A stretch of DNA of 64,000 nucleotides. Origin: Viola odorata (lineage: Eukaryota > Streptophyta > Magnoliopsida > Malpighiales > Violaceae). Position numbers and translations under genes: made by a program. Location of the stretch: positions 42,797,661 to 42,861,660 of the forward strand of contig OY829541.1 of assembly GCA_963691705.1 (NCBI GenBank), written 5' to 3'. Below the pieces are notes generated by a model. It did no database searches and was not told where the DNA came from. It worked only from the letters and a program-made list of their open reading frames with translations. Shown here one piece after another: positions 38,031-50,905 of the stretch (its first letter is position 1; each line of letters opens with the position of its first letter).

Positions 38031-40580
38031 ACGTCCCCACATCTTGTCTGTTTAGTGTTGTGATAGGTCACGTCCCCACATCTTGTCTGTTTAGTGTTGT
38101 GATAGGTCACGTCCCCACATCTTGTCTGTGTAGTGTTGTGATTGGTCACGTCCCCACATCTTGTCTGTTTAGTGTTGTGATAGGTCACGCCCCCACATAC
38201 ACCTTGTCATTTTAAAAGTTGTGATTGGTCACGTCCCCATATCTTGTCTTTTTAGTGTTGTGATAGGTCACGTCCCCACATACACCTTGTCATTTAAAAA
38301 GTTGTGATTGGTCACGTCCCCACATCTTGTCTGTTTAGTGTTGTGATAGGTCACGTCCCCACATACACCATGTCATTTAAAAAGTTGTGATTGGTCACGT
38401 CCCCACATCTTGTCTTTTTAGTGTTGTGATAGGTCACGTCCCCACAAACACCTTGTCATTTAAAAAGTTGTGATTGGTCACGTCCCCACATCTTGTCTGT
38501 GTAGTGTTGTGATTGGTCACGTCCCCACATCTTGTCTGTTTAGTGTTGTGATAGGTCACGTCCCCACATCTTGTCTGTTTAGTGTTGTGATAGGTCACGT
38601 CCCCACATCTTGTCTGTGTAGTGTTGTGATTGGTCACGTCCCCACATCTTGTCTGTTTAGTGTTGTGATAGGTCACGCCCCCACATACACCTTGTCATTT
38701 TAAAAGTTGTGATTGGTCACGTCCCCATATCTTGTCTGTGTAGTGTTGTGATAGGTCACGTCCCCACATACACCTTGTCATTTTAAAAGTTGTGATTGGT
38801 CACGTCCCCATATCTTGTCGTTTAGTGTTGTGATTGGTCACGTCCCCACATACACCTTGTCATTTAAAAAGTTGTGATTGGTCACGTCCCCACATCTTGT
38901 CTGTTTAGTGATGTGATAGGTCACGTCCCCACATACACCATGTCATTTAAAAAGTTGTGATTGGTCACGTCCCCACATCTTGTCTGTTTAGTGTTGTGAT
39001 AGGTCACGTCCCCACATACACCTTGTCATTTAAAAAGTTGTGATTGGTCACGTCCCCACATCTTGTCTGTTTAGTGTTGTGATAGGTCACGCCCCCACAT
39101 ACACCTTGTCATTTTAAAAGTTGTGATTGGTCACGTCCCCACATCTTGTCTGTTTAGTGATGTGATAGGTCACGTCCCCACATACACCATGTCATTTAAA
39201 AAGTTGTGATTAGTCACGTCCCCACATCTTGTCTGTTTAGTGTTGTGATAGGTCACGTCCCCACATACACCTTGTCATTTAAAAAGTTGTGATTGGTCAC
39301 GTCCCCACATCTTGTCTGTTTAGTGTTGTGATAGGTCACGCCCCCACATACACCTTGTCATTTTAAAAGTTGTGATTGGTCACGTCCCCACATCTTGTCT
39401 GTTTAGTGTTGTAATAGGTCACGTCCCCACATACACCTTGTCATTTTAAAAGTTGTGATTGGTCACGTCCCCACATCTTGTCTGTTTAGTGTTATGATAG
39501 GTCACGTCCCCACATATACCTTGTCATTTTAAAAGTTGTGATTGGTCACGTCCCCACATCTTGTCTGTGTAGTGTTGTGATAGGTCACGTCCCCACATAC
39601 ACCTTGTCATTTAAAAAGTTGTGATTGGTCACGTCCCCACATCCTGTCTGTTTAGTTTTGTGATAGGTCACGTCCCCACATACACCTTGTCATTTAAAAA
39701 GTTGTGATTGGTCACGTCCCCACATCTTGTCTGTTTAGTGTTGTGATAGGTCACGCCCCCACATACACCTTGTCATTTAAAAAGTTGTGATTGGTCACGT
39801 CCCCACATCTTGTCTGTTTAGTGTTGTGATAGGTCACGCCCCCACATACACCTTGTCATTTTAAAAGTTGTGATTGGTCACGTCCCCATATCTTGTCTGT
39901 TTAGTGTTGTGATTGGTCACGTCCCCACATACACCTTGTCATTTAAAAAGTTGTGATTGGTCACGTCCCCACATCTTGTCTGTTTAGTGATGTGATAGGT
40001 CACGTCCCCACATACACCATGTCATTTAAAAAGTTGTGATTGGTCACGTCCCCACATCTTGTCTGTTTAGTGTTGTGATAGGTCACGCCCCCACATACAC
40101 CTTGTCATTTTAAAAGTTGTGATTGGTCACGTCCCCACATCTTGTCTGTTTAGTGTTGTGATAGGTCATGCCCCAACATACACCTTGTCATTTTAAAAGT
40201 TGTGATTGGTCACGTCCCCATATCTTGTCTGTGTAGTGTTGTGATAGGTCACGTCCCCACATACACCTTGTCATTTTAAAAGTTGTGATTGGTCACGTCC
40301 CCACATCTTGTCTGTTTAGTGTTATGATAGGTCACGTCCCCACATATACCTTGTCATTTTAAAAGTTGTGATTGGTCACGTCCCCACATCTTGTCTGTGT
40401 AGTGTTGTGATAGGTCACGTCCCCATATACACCTTGTCATTTAAAAAGTTGTGATTGGTCACGTCCCCACATCCTGTCTGTTTAGTTTTGCGATAGGTCA
40501 CGTCCCCACATACACCTTGTCATTTAAAAAGTTGTGATTGGTCACGTCCCCACATCTTGTCTGTTTAGTGTTGTGATAGG
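38004..40580 (+). repeat. B run and plain dimers matching 13.9-16.4 kb
   Basis: After the junction come a shortened B run, a full B run (38476), the 37-bp B form (near 38820), GATGTG monomers and strict dimers up to the CACTCCCCCAC set at 40581. Marker positions match 14299-16446 at 24135 bp: CATGCCCCAAC at 16034 and 40169, and modules at 14299 and 38434, 16446 and 40581. The 83-bp dimer lost near 15.94 kb relative to 7.7 kb is also absent here, near 40.08 kb, so the two share a more recent ancestor. Local differences include TTAGTCAC near 39212 and GTAATAGG near 39413. Confidence 0.85.
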
Positions 40581-40871
40581 TCACTCCCCCACATACACCT
40601 TGTCATTTAAAAAGTTGTGATTGGTCACGTCCCCACATCTTGTCTGTGTAGTGTTGTGATTGGTCACGTCCCCACATCTTGTCTGTTTAGTGTTGTGATA
40701 GGTCACGTCCCCACATACACCTTGGCATTTAAAAAGTTGCCCACATCTTGTCTGTGTAGTGTTGTGATAGGTCACGTCCCCACATCTTGTCTGTGTAGTG
40801 TTGAGATAGGTCACGTCCCCACATCTTGTCTGTTTAGTGTTGTGATAGGTCACGTCCCCACATACACCTTG

Positions 40872-43800
40872 TCATTTAAAAAGTTGTGATTGGTCACGTC
40901 CCCACATCTTGTCTGTTTAGTGTTGTGATAGGTCACGTCCCCACATACACCATGTCATTTAAAAAGTTGTGATTGGTCACGTCCCCACATCTTGTCTTTT
41001 TAGTGTTGTGATAGGTCACGTCCCCACAAACACCTTGTCATTTAAAAAGTTGTGATTGGTCACGTCCCCACATCTTGTCTGTGTAGTGTTGTGATTGGTC
41101 ACGTCCCCACATCTTGTCTGTTTAGTGTTGTGATAGGTCACGTCCCCACATCTTGTCTGTTTAGTGTTGTGATAGGTCACGTCCCCACATCTTGTCTGTG
41201 TAGTGTTGTGATTGGTCACGTCCCCACATCTTGTCTGTTTAGTGTTGTGATAGGTCACGCCCCCACATACACCTTGTCATTTTAAAAGTTGTGATTGGTC
41301 ACGTCCCCATATCTTGTCTTTTTAGTGTTGTGATAGGTCACGTCCCCACATACACCTTGTCATTTAAAAAGTTGTGATTGGTCACGTCCCCACATCTTGT
41401 CTGTGTAGTGTTGTGATTGGTCACGTCCCCACATCTTGTCTGTTTAGTGTTGTGATAGGTCACGTCCCCACATACACCTTGGCATTTAAAAAGTTGCCCA
41501 CATCTTGTCTGTGTAGTGTTGTGATAGGTCACGTCCCCACATCTTGTCTGTGTAGTGTTGTGATAGGTCACGTCCCCACATACACCTTGTCATTTAAAAA
41601 GTTGTGATTGGTCACGTCCCCATATCTTGTCTGTGTAGTGTTGTGATTGGTCACGTCCCCACATCTTGTCTGTTTAGTGTTGTGATAGGTCACGTCCCCA
41701 CATACACCTTGTCATTTAAAAAGTTGTGATTGGTCACGTCCCCACATCTTGTCTGTTTAGTGTTGTGATAGGTCACGTCCCCACATACACCTTGTCATTT
41801 AAAAAGTTGTGATTGGTCACGTCCCCACATCTTGTCTGTTTAGTGTTGTGATAGGTCACGTCCCCACATCTTGTCTGTGTAGTGTTGTGATAGGTCACGT
41901 CCCCACATCTTGTCTGTGTAGTGTTGTGATAGGTCACGTCCCCACATACACCTTGGCATTTAAAAAGTTGCCCACATCTTGTCTGTGTAGTGTTGTGATA
42001 GGTCACGTCCCCACATCTTGTCTGTGTAGTGTTGTGATTGGTCACGTCCCCACATCTTGTCTGTTTAGTGTTGTGATAGGTCACGTCCCCACATACACCT
42101 TGTCATTTAAAAAGTTGTGATTGGTCACGTCCCCACATCTTGTCTGTTTAGTGTTGTGATAGGTCACGCCCCCACATACACCTTGTCATTTTAAAAGTTG
42201 TGATTGGTCACGTCCCCACATCTTGTCTGTTTAGTGTTGTAATAGGTCACGCCCCCACATACACCTTGTCAATTTAAAAGTTGTGATTGGTCACGTCCCC
42301 ATATCTTGTCTGTGTAGTGTTGTGATAGGTCACGTCCCCACATACACCTTGTCATTTTAAAAGTTGTGATTGGTCACGTCCCCACATCTTGTCTGTTTAG
42401 TGTTATGATAGGTCACGTCCCCACATATACCTTGTCATTTTAAAAGTTGTGATTGGTCACGTCCCCACATCTTGTCTGTGTAGTGTTGTGATAGGTCACG
42501 TCCCCACATACACCTTGTCATTTAAAAAGTTGTGATTGGTCACGTCCCCACATCCTGTCTGTTTAGTTTTGTGATAGGTCACGTCCCCACATACACCTTG
42601 TCATTTAAAAAGTTGTGATTGGTCACGTCCCCACATCTTGTCTGTTTAGTGTTGTGATAGGTCACGCCCCCACATACACCTTGTCATTTAAAAAGTTGTG
42701 ATTGGTCACGTCCCCACATCTTGTCTGTGTAGTGTTGTGATTGGTCACGTCCCCACATCTTGTCTGTTTAGTGTTGTGATAGGTCACGTCCCCACATACA
42801 CCTTGGCATTTAAAAAGTTGCCCACATCTTGTCTGTGTAGTGTTGTGATAGGTCACGTCCCCACATCTTGTCTGTGTAGTGTTGTGATAGGTCACGGTCC
42901 CACATACACCTTGTCATTTAAAAAGTTGTGATTGGTCACGTCCCCACATCTTGTCTGTTTAGTGTTGTGACAGGTCACGTCCCCACATACACCATGTCAT
43001 TTAAAAAGTTGTGATTGGTCACGTCCCCACATCTTGTCTGTTTAGTGTTGTGATAGGTCACGTCCCCACATACACCATGTCATTTAAAAAGTTGTGATTG
43101 GTCACGTCCCCACATCTTGTCTTTTTAGTGTTGTGATAGGTCACGTCCCCACAAACACCTTGTCATTTAAAAAGTTGTGATTGGTCACGTCCCCACATCT
43201 TGTCTGTGTAGTGTTGTGATTGGTCACGTCCCCACATCTTGTCTGTTTAGTGTTGTGATAGGTCACGTCCCCACATCTTGTCTGTTTAGTGTTGTGATAG
43301 GTCACGTCCCCACATCTTGTCTGTGTAGTGTTGTGATTGGTCACGTCCCCACATCTTGTCTGTTTAGTGTTGTGATAGGTCACGCCCCCACATACACCTT
43401 GTCATTTTAAAAGTTGTGATTGGTCACGTCCCCATATCTTGTCTTTTTAGTGTTGTGATAGGTCACGTCCCCACATACACCTTGTCATTTAAAAAGTTGT
43501 GATTGGTCACGTCCCCACATCTTGTCTGTGTAGTGTTGTGATTGGTCACGTCCCCACATCTTGTCTGTTTAGTGTTGTGATAGGTCACGTCCCCACATAC
43601 ACCTTGGCATTTAAAAAGTTGCCCACATCTTGTCTGTGTAGTGTTGTGATAGGTCACGTCCCCACATCTTGTCTGTGTAGTGTTGTGATAGGTCACGTCC
43701 CCACATACACCTTGTCATTTAAAAAGTTGTGATTGGTCACGTCCCCATATCTTGTCTGTGTAGTGTTGTGATTGGTCACGTCCCCACATCTTGTCTGTTT

Positions 43801-44678
43801 AGTGTTGTGATAGGTCACGTCCCCACATACACCTTGTCATTTAAAAAGTTGTGATTGGTCACGTCCCCACATCTTGTCTGTTTAGTGTTGTGATAGGTCA
43901 CGTCCCCACATACACCTTGTCATTTAAAAAGTTGTGATTGGTCACGTCCCCACATCTTGTCTGTTTAGTGTTGTGATAGGTCACGTCCCCACATCTTGTC
44001 TGTGTAGTGTTGTGATAGGTCACGTCCCCACATCTTGTCTGTGTAGTGTTGTGATAGGTCACGTCCCCACATACACCTTGGCATTTAAAAAGTTGCCCAC
44101 ATCTTGTCTGTGTAGTGTTGTGATAGGTCACGTCCCCACATCTTGTCTGTGTAGTGTTGTGATTGGTCACGTCCCCACATCTTGTCTGTTTAGTGTTGTG
44201 ATAGGTCACGTCCCCACATACACCTTGTCATTTAAAAAGTTGTGATTGGTCACGTCCCCACATCTTGTCTGTTTAGTGTTGTGATAGGTCACGCCCCCAC
44301 ATACACCTTGTCATTTTAAAAGTTGTGATTGGTCACGTCCCCACATCTTGTCTGTTTAGTGTTGTGATAGGTCACGCCCCCACATACACCTTGTCATTTT
44401 AAAAGTTGTGATTGGTCACGTCCCCATATCTTGTCTGTGTAGTGTTGTGATAGGTCACGTCCCCACATACACCTTGTCATTTTAAAAGTTGTGATTGGTC
44501 ACGTCCCCACATCTTGTCTGTTTAGTGTTATGATAGGTCACGTCCCCACATATACCTTGTCATTTTAAAAGTTGTGATTGGTCACGTCCCCACATCTTGT
44601 CTGTGTAGTGTTGTGATAGGTCACGTCCCCACATACACCTTGTCATTTAAAAAGTTGTGATTGGTCACGTCCCCACAT
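40872..44678 (+). repeat. 2125-bp tandem duplication
   Basis: Copy 1 is about 40872-42996 and copy 2 is 42997 to about 44678. Modules correspond at 2125 bp (41016 and 43141, 41338 and 43463, 41773 and 43898). Private differences in copy 1 are GTAATAGG near 42240 and CAATTTAAAAG near 42271. Copy 2 lacks the CCTGTCTG monomer expected at about 44679 and passes into the right-hand domain. At the next A' module the spacing is 166 bp (two dimers) shorter than in copy 1. Confidence 0.85.
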
Positions 44679-45174
44679 CTTGTCTATGTAGTGTTGTGAT
44701 TGGTCACGTCCCCACATCTTGTCTGTTTAGTGTTGTGATAGGTCACGTCCCCACATACACCTTGGCATTTAAAAAGTTGCCCACATCTTGTCTGTGTAGT
44801 GTTGTGATAGGTCACGTCCCCACATCTTGTCTGTGTAGTGTTGTGATAGGTCACGTCCCCACATACACCTTGTCATTTAAAAAGTTGTGATTGGTCACGT
44901 CCCCACATCTTGTCTGTTTAGTGTTGTGACAGGTCACGTCCCCACATACACCATGTCATTTAAAAAGTTGTGATTGGTCACGTCCCCACATCTTGTCTGT
45001 TTAGTGTTGTGATAGGTCACGCCCCCACATACACCTTGTCATTTTAAAAGTTGTGATTGGTCACGTCCCCATATCTTGTCTTTTTAGTGTTGTGATAGGT
45101 CACGTCCCCACATACACCTTGTCATTTAAAAAGTTGTGATTGGTCACGTCCCCACATCTTGTCTGTGTAGTGTT

Positions 45175-48100
45175 GTGATTGGTCACGTCCCCACATCTTG
45201 TCTGTTTAGTGTTGTGATAGGTCACGTCCCCACATACACCTTGGCATTTAAAAAGTTGCCCACATCTTGTCTGTGTAGTGTTGTGATAGGTCACGTCCCC
45301 ACATCTTGTCTGTGTAGTGTTGTGATAGGTCACGTCCCCACATCTTGTCTGTGTAGTGTTGTGATAGGTCACGCCCCCACATACACCTTGTCATTTAAAA
45401 AGTTGTGATTGGTCACGTCCCCACATCTTGTCTGTTTAGTGTTGTGATAGGTCACGCCCCCACATACACCTTGTCATTTAAAAAGTTGTGATTGGTCACG
45501 TCCCCACATCTTGTCTGTGTAGTGTTGTGATTGGTCACGTCCCCACATCTTGTCTGTTTAGTGTTGTGATAGGTCACGTCCCCACATACACCTTGGCATT
45601 TAAAAAGTTGCCCACATCTTGTCTGTGTAGTGTTGTGATAGGTCACGTCCCCACATCTTGTCTGTGTAGTGTTGTGATAGGTCACGTCCCCACATACACC
45701 TTGTCATTTAAAAAGTTGTGATTGGTCACGTCCCCACATCTTGTCTGTTTAGTGTTGTGACAGGTCACGTCCCCACATACACCATGTCATTTAAAAAGTT
45801 GTGATTGGTCACGTCCCCACATCTTGTCTGTTTAGTGTTGTGATAGGTCACGCCCCCACATACACCTTGTCATTTTAAAAGTTGTGATTGGTCACGTCCC
45901 CATATCTTGTCTTTTTAGTGTTGTGATAGGTCACGTCCCCACATACACCTTGTCATTTAAAAAGTTGTGATTGGTCACGTCCCCACATCTTGTCTGTGTA
46001 GTGTTGTGATTGGTCACGTCCCCACATCTTGTCTGTTTAGTGTTGTGATAGGTCACGTCCCCACATACACCTTGTCATTTTAAAAGTTGTGATTGGTCAC
46101 GCCCCCATATCTTGTCTGTGTAGTGTTGTGATAGGTCACGTCCCCACATACACCTTGTCATTTAAAAAGTTGTGATTGGTCACGTCCCCACATCTTGTCT
46201 GTTTAGTGTTGTGATAGGTCACGTCCCCACATATACCTTGTCATTTTAAAAGTTGTGATTGGTCACGTCCCCACATCGTGTCTGTGTAGTGTTGTGATAG
46301 GTCACGTCCCCACATACACCTTGTCATTTAAAAAGTTGTGATTGGTCACGTCCCCACATCTTGTCTGTTTAGTGTTGTGATAGGTCACGCCCCCACATAC
46401 ACCTTGTCATTTTAAAAGTTGTGATTGGTCACGTCCCCACATCTTGTCTGTTTAGTGTTGTGATAGGTCACGCCCCCACATACACCTTGTCATTTAAAAA
46501 GTTGTGATTGGTCACGTCCCCACATCTTGTCTGTGTAGTGTTGTGATTGGTCACGTCCCCACATCTTGTCTGTTTAGTGTTGTGATAGGTCACGTCCCCA
46601 CATACACCTTGGCATTTAAAAAGTTGCCCACATCTTGTCTGTGTAGTGTTGTGATAGGTCACGTCCCCACATCTTGTCTGTGTAGTGTTGTGATAGGTCA
46701 CGTCCCCACATACACCTTGTCATTTAAAAAGTTGTGATTGGTCACGTCCCCACATCTTGTCTGTTTAGTGTTGTGACAGGTCACGTCCCCACATACACCA
46801 TGTCATTTAAAAAGTTGTGATTGGTCACGTCCCCACATCTTGTCTGTTTAGTGTTGTGATAGGTCACGCCCCCACATACACCTTGTCATTTTAAAAGTTG
46901 TGATTGGTCACGTCCCCATATCTTGTCTTTTTAGTGTTGTGATAGGTCACGTCCCCACATACACCTTGTCCTTTAAAAAGTTGTGATTGGTCACGTCCCC
47001 ACATCTTGTCTGTGTAGTGTTGTGATTTGTCACGTCCCCACATCTTGTCTGTTTAGTGTTGTGATAGGTCACGTCCCCACATACACCTTGGCATTTAAAA
47101 AGTTGCCCACATCTTGTCTGTGTAGTGTTGTGATAGGTCACGTCCCCACATCTTGTCTGTGTAGTGTTGTGATAGGTCACGTCCCCACATCTTGTCTGTG
47201 TAGTGTTGTGATAGGTCACGCCCCCACATACACCTTGTCATTTAAAAAGTTGTGATTGGTCACGTCCCCACATCTTGTCTGTTTAGTGTTGTGATAGGTC
47301 ACGCCCCCACATACACCTTGTCATTTTAAAAGTTGTGATTGGTCACGTCCCCACATCTTGTCTGTGTAGTGTTGTGATTGGTCACGTCCCCACATCTTGT
47401 CTGTTTAGTGTTGTGATAGGTCACGTCCCCACATACACCTTGGCATTTAAAAAGTTGCCCACATCTTGTCTGTGTAGTGTTGTGATAGGTCACGTCCCCA
47501 CATCTTGTCTGTGTAGTGTTGTGATAGGTCACGTCCCCACATACACCTTGTCATTTAAAAAGTTGTGATTGGTCACGTCCCCACATCTTGTCTGTTTAGT
47601 GTTGTGACAGGTCACGTCCCCACATACACCATGTCATTTAAAAAGTTGTGATTGGTCACGTCCCCACATCTTGTCTGTTTAGTGTTGTGATAGGTCACGC
47701 CCCCACATACACCTTGTCATTTTAAAAGTTGTGATTGGTCACGTCCCCATATCTTGTCTTTTTAGTGTTGTGATAGGTCACGTCCCCACATACACCTTGT
47801 CATTTAAAAAGTTGTGATTGGTCACGTCCCCACATCTTGTCTGTGTAGTGTTGTGATTGGTCACGTCCCCACATCTTGTCTGTTTAGTGTTGTGATAGGT
47901 CACGTCCCCACATACACCTTGTCATTTTAAAAGTTGTGATTGGTCACGCCCCCATATCTTGTCTGTGTAGTGTTGTGATAGGTCACGTCCCCACATACAC
48001 CTTGTCATTTAAAAAGTTGTGATTGGTCACGTCCCCACATCTTGTCTGTTTAGTGTTGTGATAGGTCACGTCCCCACATATACCTTGTCATTTTAAAAGT

Positions 48101-50905
48101 TGTGATTGGTCACGTCCCCACATCGTGTCTGTGTAGTGTTGTGATAGGTCACGTCCCCACATACACCTTGTCATTTAAAAAGTTGTGATTGGTCACGTCC
48201 CCACATCTTGTCTGTTTAGTGTTGTGATAGGTCACGCCCCCACATACACCTTGTCATTTTAAAAGTTGTGATTGGTCACGTCCCCATATCTTGTCTTTTT
48301 AGTGTTGTGATAGGTCACGTCCCCACATACACCTTGTCATTTAAAAAGTTGTGATTGGTCACGTCCCCACATCTTGTCTGTGTAGTGTTGTGATTGGTCA
48401 CGTCCCCACATCTTGTCTGTTTAGTGTTGTGATAGGTCACGTCCCCACATACACCTTGTCATTTTAAAAGTTGTGATTGGTCACGCCCCCATATCTTGTC
48501 TGTGTAGTGTTGTGATAGGTCACGTCCCCACATACACCTTGTCATTTAAAAAGTTGTGATTGGTCACGCCCCCACATCTTGTCTGTTTAGTGTTGTGATA
48601 GGTCACGTCCCCACATATACCTTGTCATTTTAAAAGTTGTGATTGGTCACGTCCCCACATCGTGTCTGTGTAGTGTTGTGATAGGTCACGTCCCCACATA
48701 CACCTTGTCATTTAAAAAGTTGTGATTGGTCACGTCCCCACATCTTGTCTGTTTAGTGTTGTGATAGGTCACGTCCCCACATACACCTTGGCATTTAAAA
48801 AGTTGCCCACATCTTGTCTGTGTAGTGTTGTGATAGGTCACGTCCCCACATCTTGTCTGTGTAGTGTTGTGATAGGTCACGTCCCCACATCTTGTCTGTG
48901 TAGTGTTGTGATAGGTCACGCCCCCACATACACCTTGTCATTTAAAAAGTTGTGATTGGTCACGTCCCCACATCTTGTCTGTTTAGTGTTGTGATAGGTC
49001 ACGCCCCCACATACACCTTGTCATTTTAAAAGTTGTGATTGGTCACGTCCCCACATCTTGTCTGTGTAGTGTTGTGATTGGTCACGTCCCCACATCTTGT
49101 CTGTTTAGTGTTGTGATAGGTCACGTCCCCACATACACCTTGGCATTTAAAAAGTTGCCCACATCTTGTCTGTGTAGTGTTGTGATAGGTCACGTCCCCA
49201 CATCTTGTCTGTGTAGTGTTGTGATAGGTCACGTCCCCACATACACCTTGTCATTTAAAAAGTTGTGATTGGTCACGTCCCCACATCTTGTCTGTTTAGT
49301 GTTGTGACAGGTCACGTCCCCACATACACCATGTCATTTAAAAAGTTGTGATTGGTCACGTCCCCACATCTTGTCTGTTTAGTGTTGTGATAGGTCACGC
49401 CCCCACATACACCTTGTCATTTTAAAAGTTGTGATTGGTCACGTCCCCATATCTTGTCTTTTTAGTGTTGTGATAGGTCACGTCCCCACATACACCTTGT
49501 CATTTAAAAAGTTGTGATTGGTCACGTCCCCACATCTTGTCTGTGTAGTGTTGTGATTGGTCACGTCCCCACATCTTGTCTGTTTAGTGTTGTGATAGGT
49601 CACGTCCCCACATACACCTTGTCATTTTAAAAGTTGTGATTGGTCACGCCCCCATATCTTGTCTGTGTAGTGTTGTGATAGGTCACGTCCCCACATACAC
49701 CTTGTCATTTAAAAAGTTGTGATTGGTCACGTCCCCACATCTTGTCTGTTTAGTGTTGTGATAGGTCACGTCCCCACATATACCTTGTCATTTTAAAAGT
49801 TGTGATTGGTCACGTCCCCACATCGTGTCTGTGTAGTGTTGTGATAGGTCACGTCCCCACATACACCTTGTCATTTAAAAAGTTGTGATTGGTCACGTCC
49901 CCACATCTTGTCTGTTTAGTGTTGTGATAGGTCACGCCCCCACATACACCTTGTCATTTTAAAAGTTGTGATTGGTCACGTCCCCACATCTTGTCTGTTT
50001 AGTGTTGTGATAGGTCACGCCCCCACATACACCTTGTCATTTAAAAAGTTGTGATTGGTCACGTCCCCACATCTTGTCTGTGTAGTGTTGTGATTGGTCA
50101 CGTCCCCACATCTTGTCTGTTTAGTGTTGTGATAGGTCACGTCCCCACATACACCTTGGCATTTAAAAAGTTGCCCACATCTTGTCTGTGTAGTGTTGTG
50201 ATAGGTCACGTCCCCACATCTTGTCTGTGTAGTGTTGTGATAGGTCACGTCCCCACATACACCTTGTCATTTAAAAAGTTGTGATTGGTCACGTCCCCAC
50301 ATCTTGTCTGTTTAGTGTTGTGACAGGTCACGTCCCCACATACACCATGTCATTTAAAAAGTTGTGATTGGTCACGTCCCCACATCTTGTCTGTTTAGTG
50401 TTGTGATAGGTCACGCCCCCACATACACCTTGTCATTTTAAAAGTTGTGATTGGTCACGTCCCCATATCTTGTCTTTTTAGTGTTGTGATAGGTCACGTC
50501 CCCACATACACCTTGTCCTTTAAAAAGTTGTGATTGGTCACGTCCCCACATCTTGTCTGTGTAGTGTTGTGATTTGTCACGTCCCCACATCTTGTCTGTT
50601 TAGTGTTGTGATAGGTCACGTCCCCACATACACCTTGGCATTTAAAAAGTTGCCCACATCTTGTCTGTGTAGTGTTGTGATAGGTCACGTCCCCACATCT
50701 TGTCTGTGTAGTGTTGTGATAGGTCACGTCCCCACATCTTGTCTGTGTAGTGTTGTGATAGGTCACGCCCCCACATACACCTTGTCATTTAAAAAGTTGT
50801 GATTGGTCACGTCCCCACATCTTGTCTGTTTAGTGTTGTGATAGGTCACGCCCCCACATACACCTTGTCATTTTAAAAGTTGTGATTGGTCACGTCCCCA
50901 CATCT
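45175..50905 (+). repeat. 3547-bp and 1700-bp overlapping duplications
   Basis: About 45175-47358 recurs at 48722-50905. Markers 3547 bp apart: B with CGCCCCCATAT (46101, 49648), CATCGTGTC (46278, 49825), TGTCCTTTAAA, and GATTTGTCAC near 47027 and 50574. A second relation of 1700 bp links 47948 with 49648 and 48125 with 49825. A third of 537 bp links 47948 with 48485 and 48125 with 48662. The 48568 B unit also carries CGCCCCC, a change normally confined to A. Confidence 0.85.

Larger units (their letters stand above)
8761..43377 (+). repeat. Pure B-run modules (five or six B monomers)
   Basis: A recurring module has an A monomer, then B(TGTG), B(TGTT), B(TGTT), B(TGTG), B(TGTT) with no A between, then an A with CGCCCCC and TTTTAAAA. 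The leading A usually reads ACAAACACC. The 195-bp runs start at 8761, 11052, 11540, 12720, 13853, 14341, 16923, 18115, 24786, 28440, 28928, 34650, 38476, 41058 and 43183. The run at 12193 has six B units (234 bp). A run near 38027 is cut at its left by an off-register junction. Consecutive modules are often 488 bp apart (11052 to 11540, 13853 to 14341, 28440 to 28928). None occurs after about 43.4 kb. Confidence 0.88.

Noticed and set aside
37931..38188. Open frame with a different C-terminal end across 38004
   Set aside because: The changed end comes only from the off-register junction shifting the repeat frame; it is not a gene.
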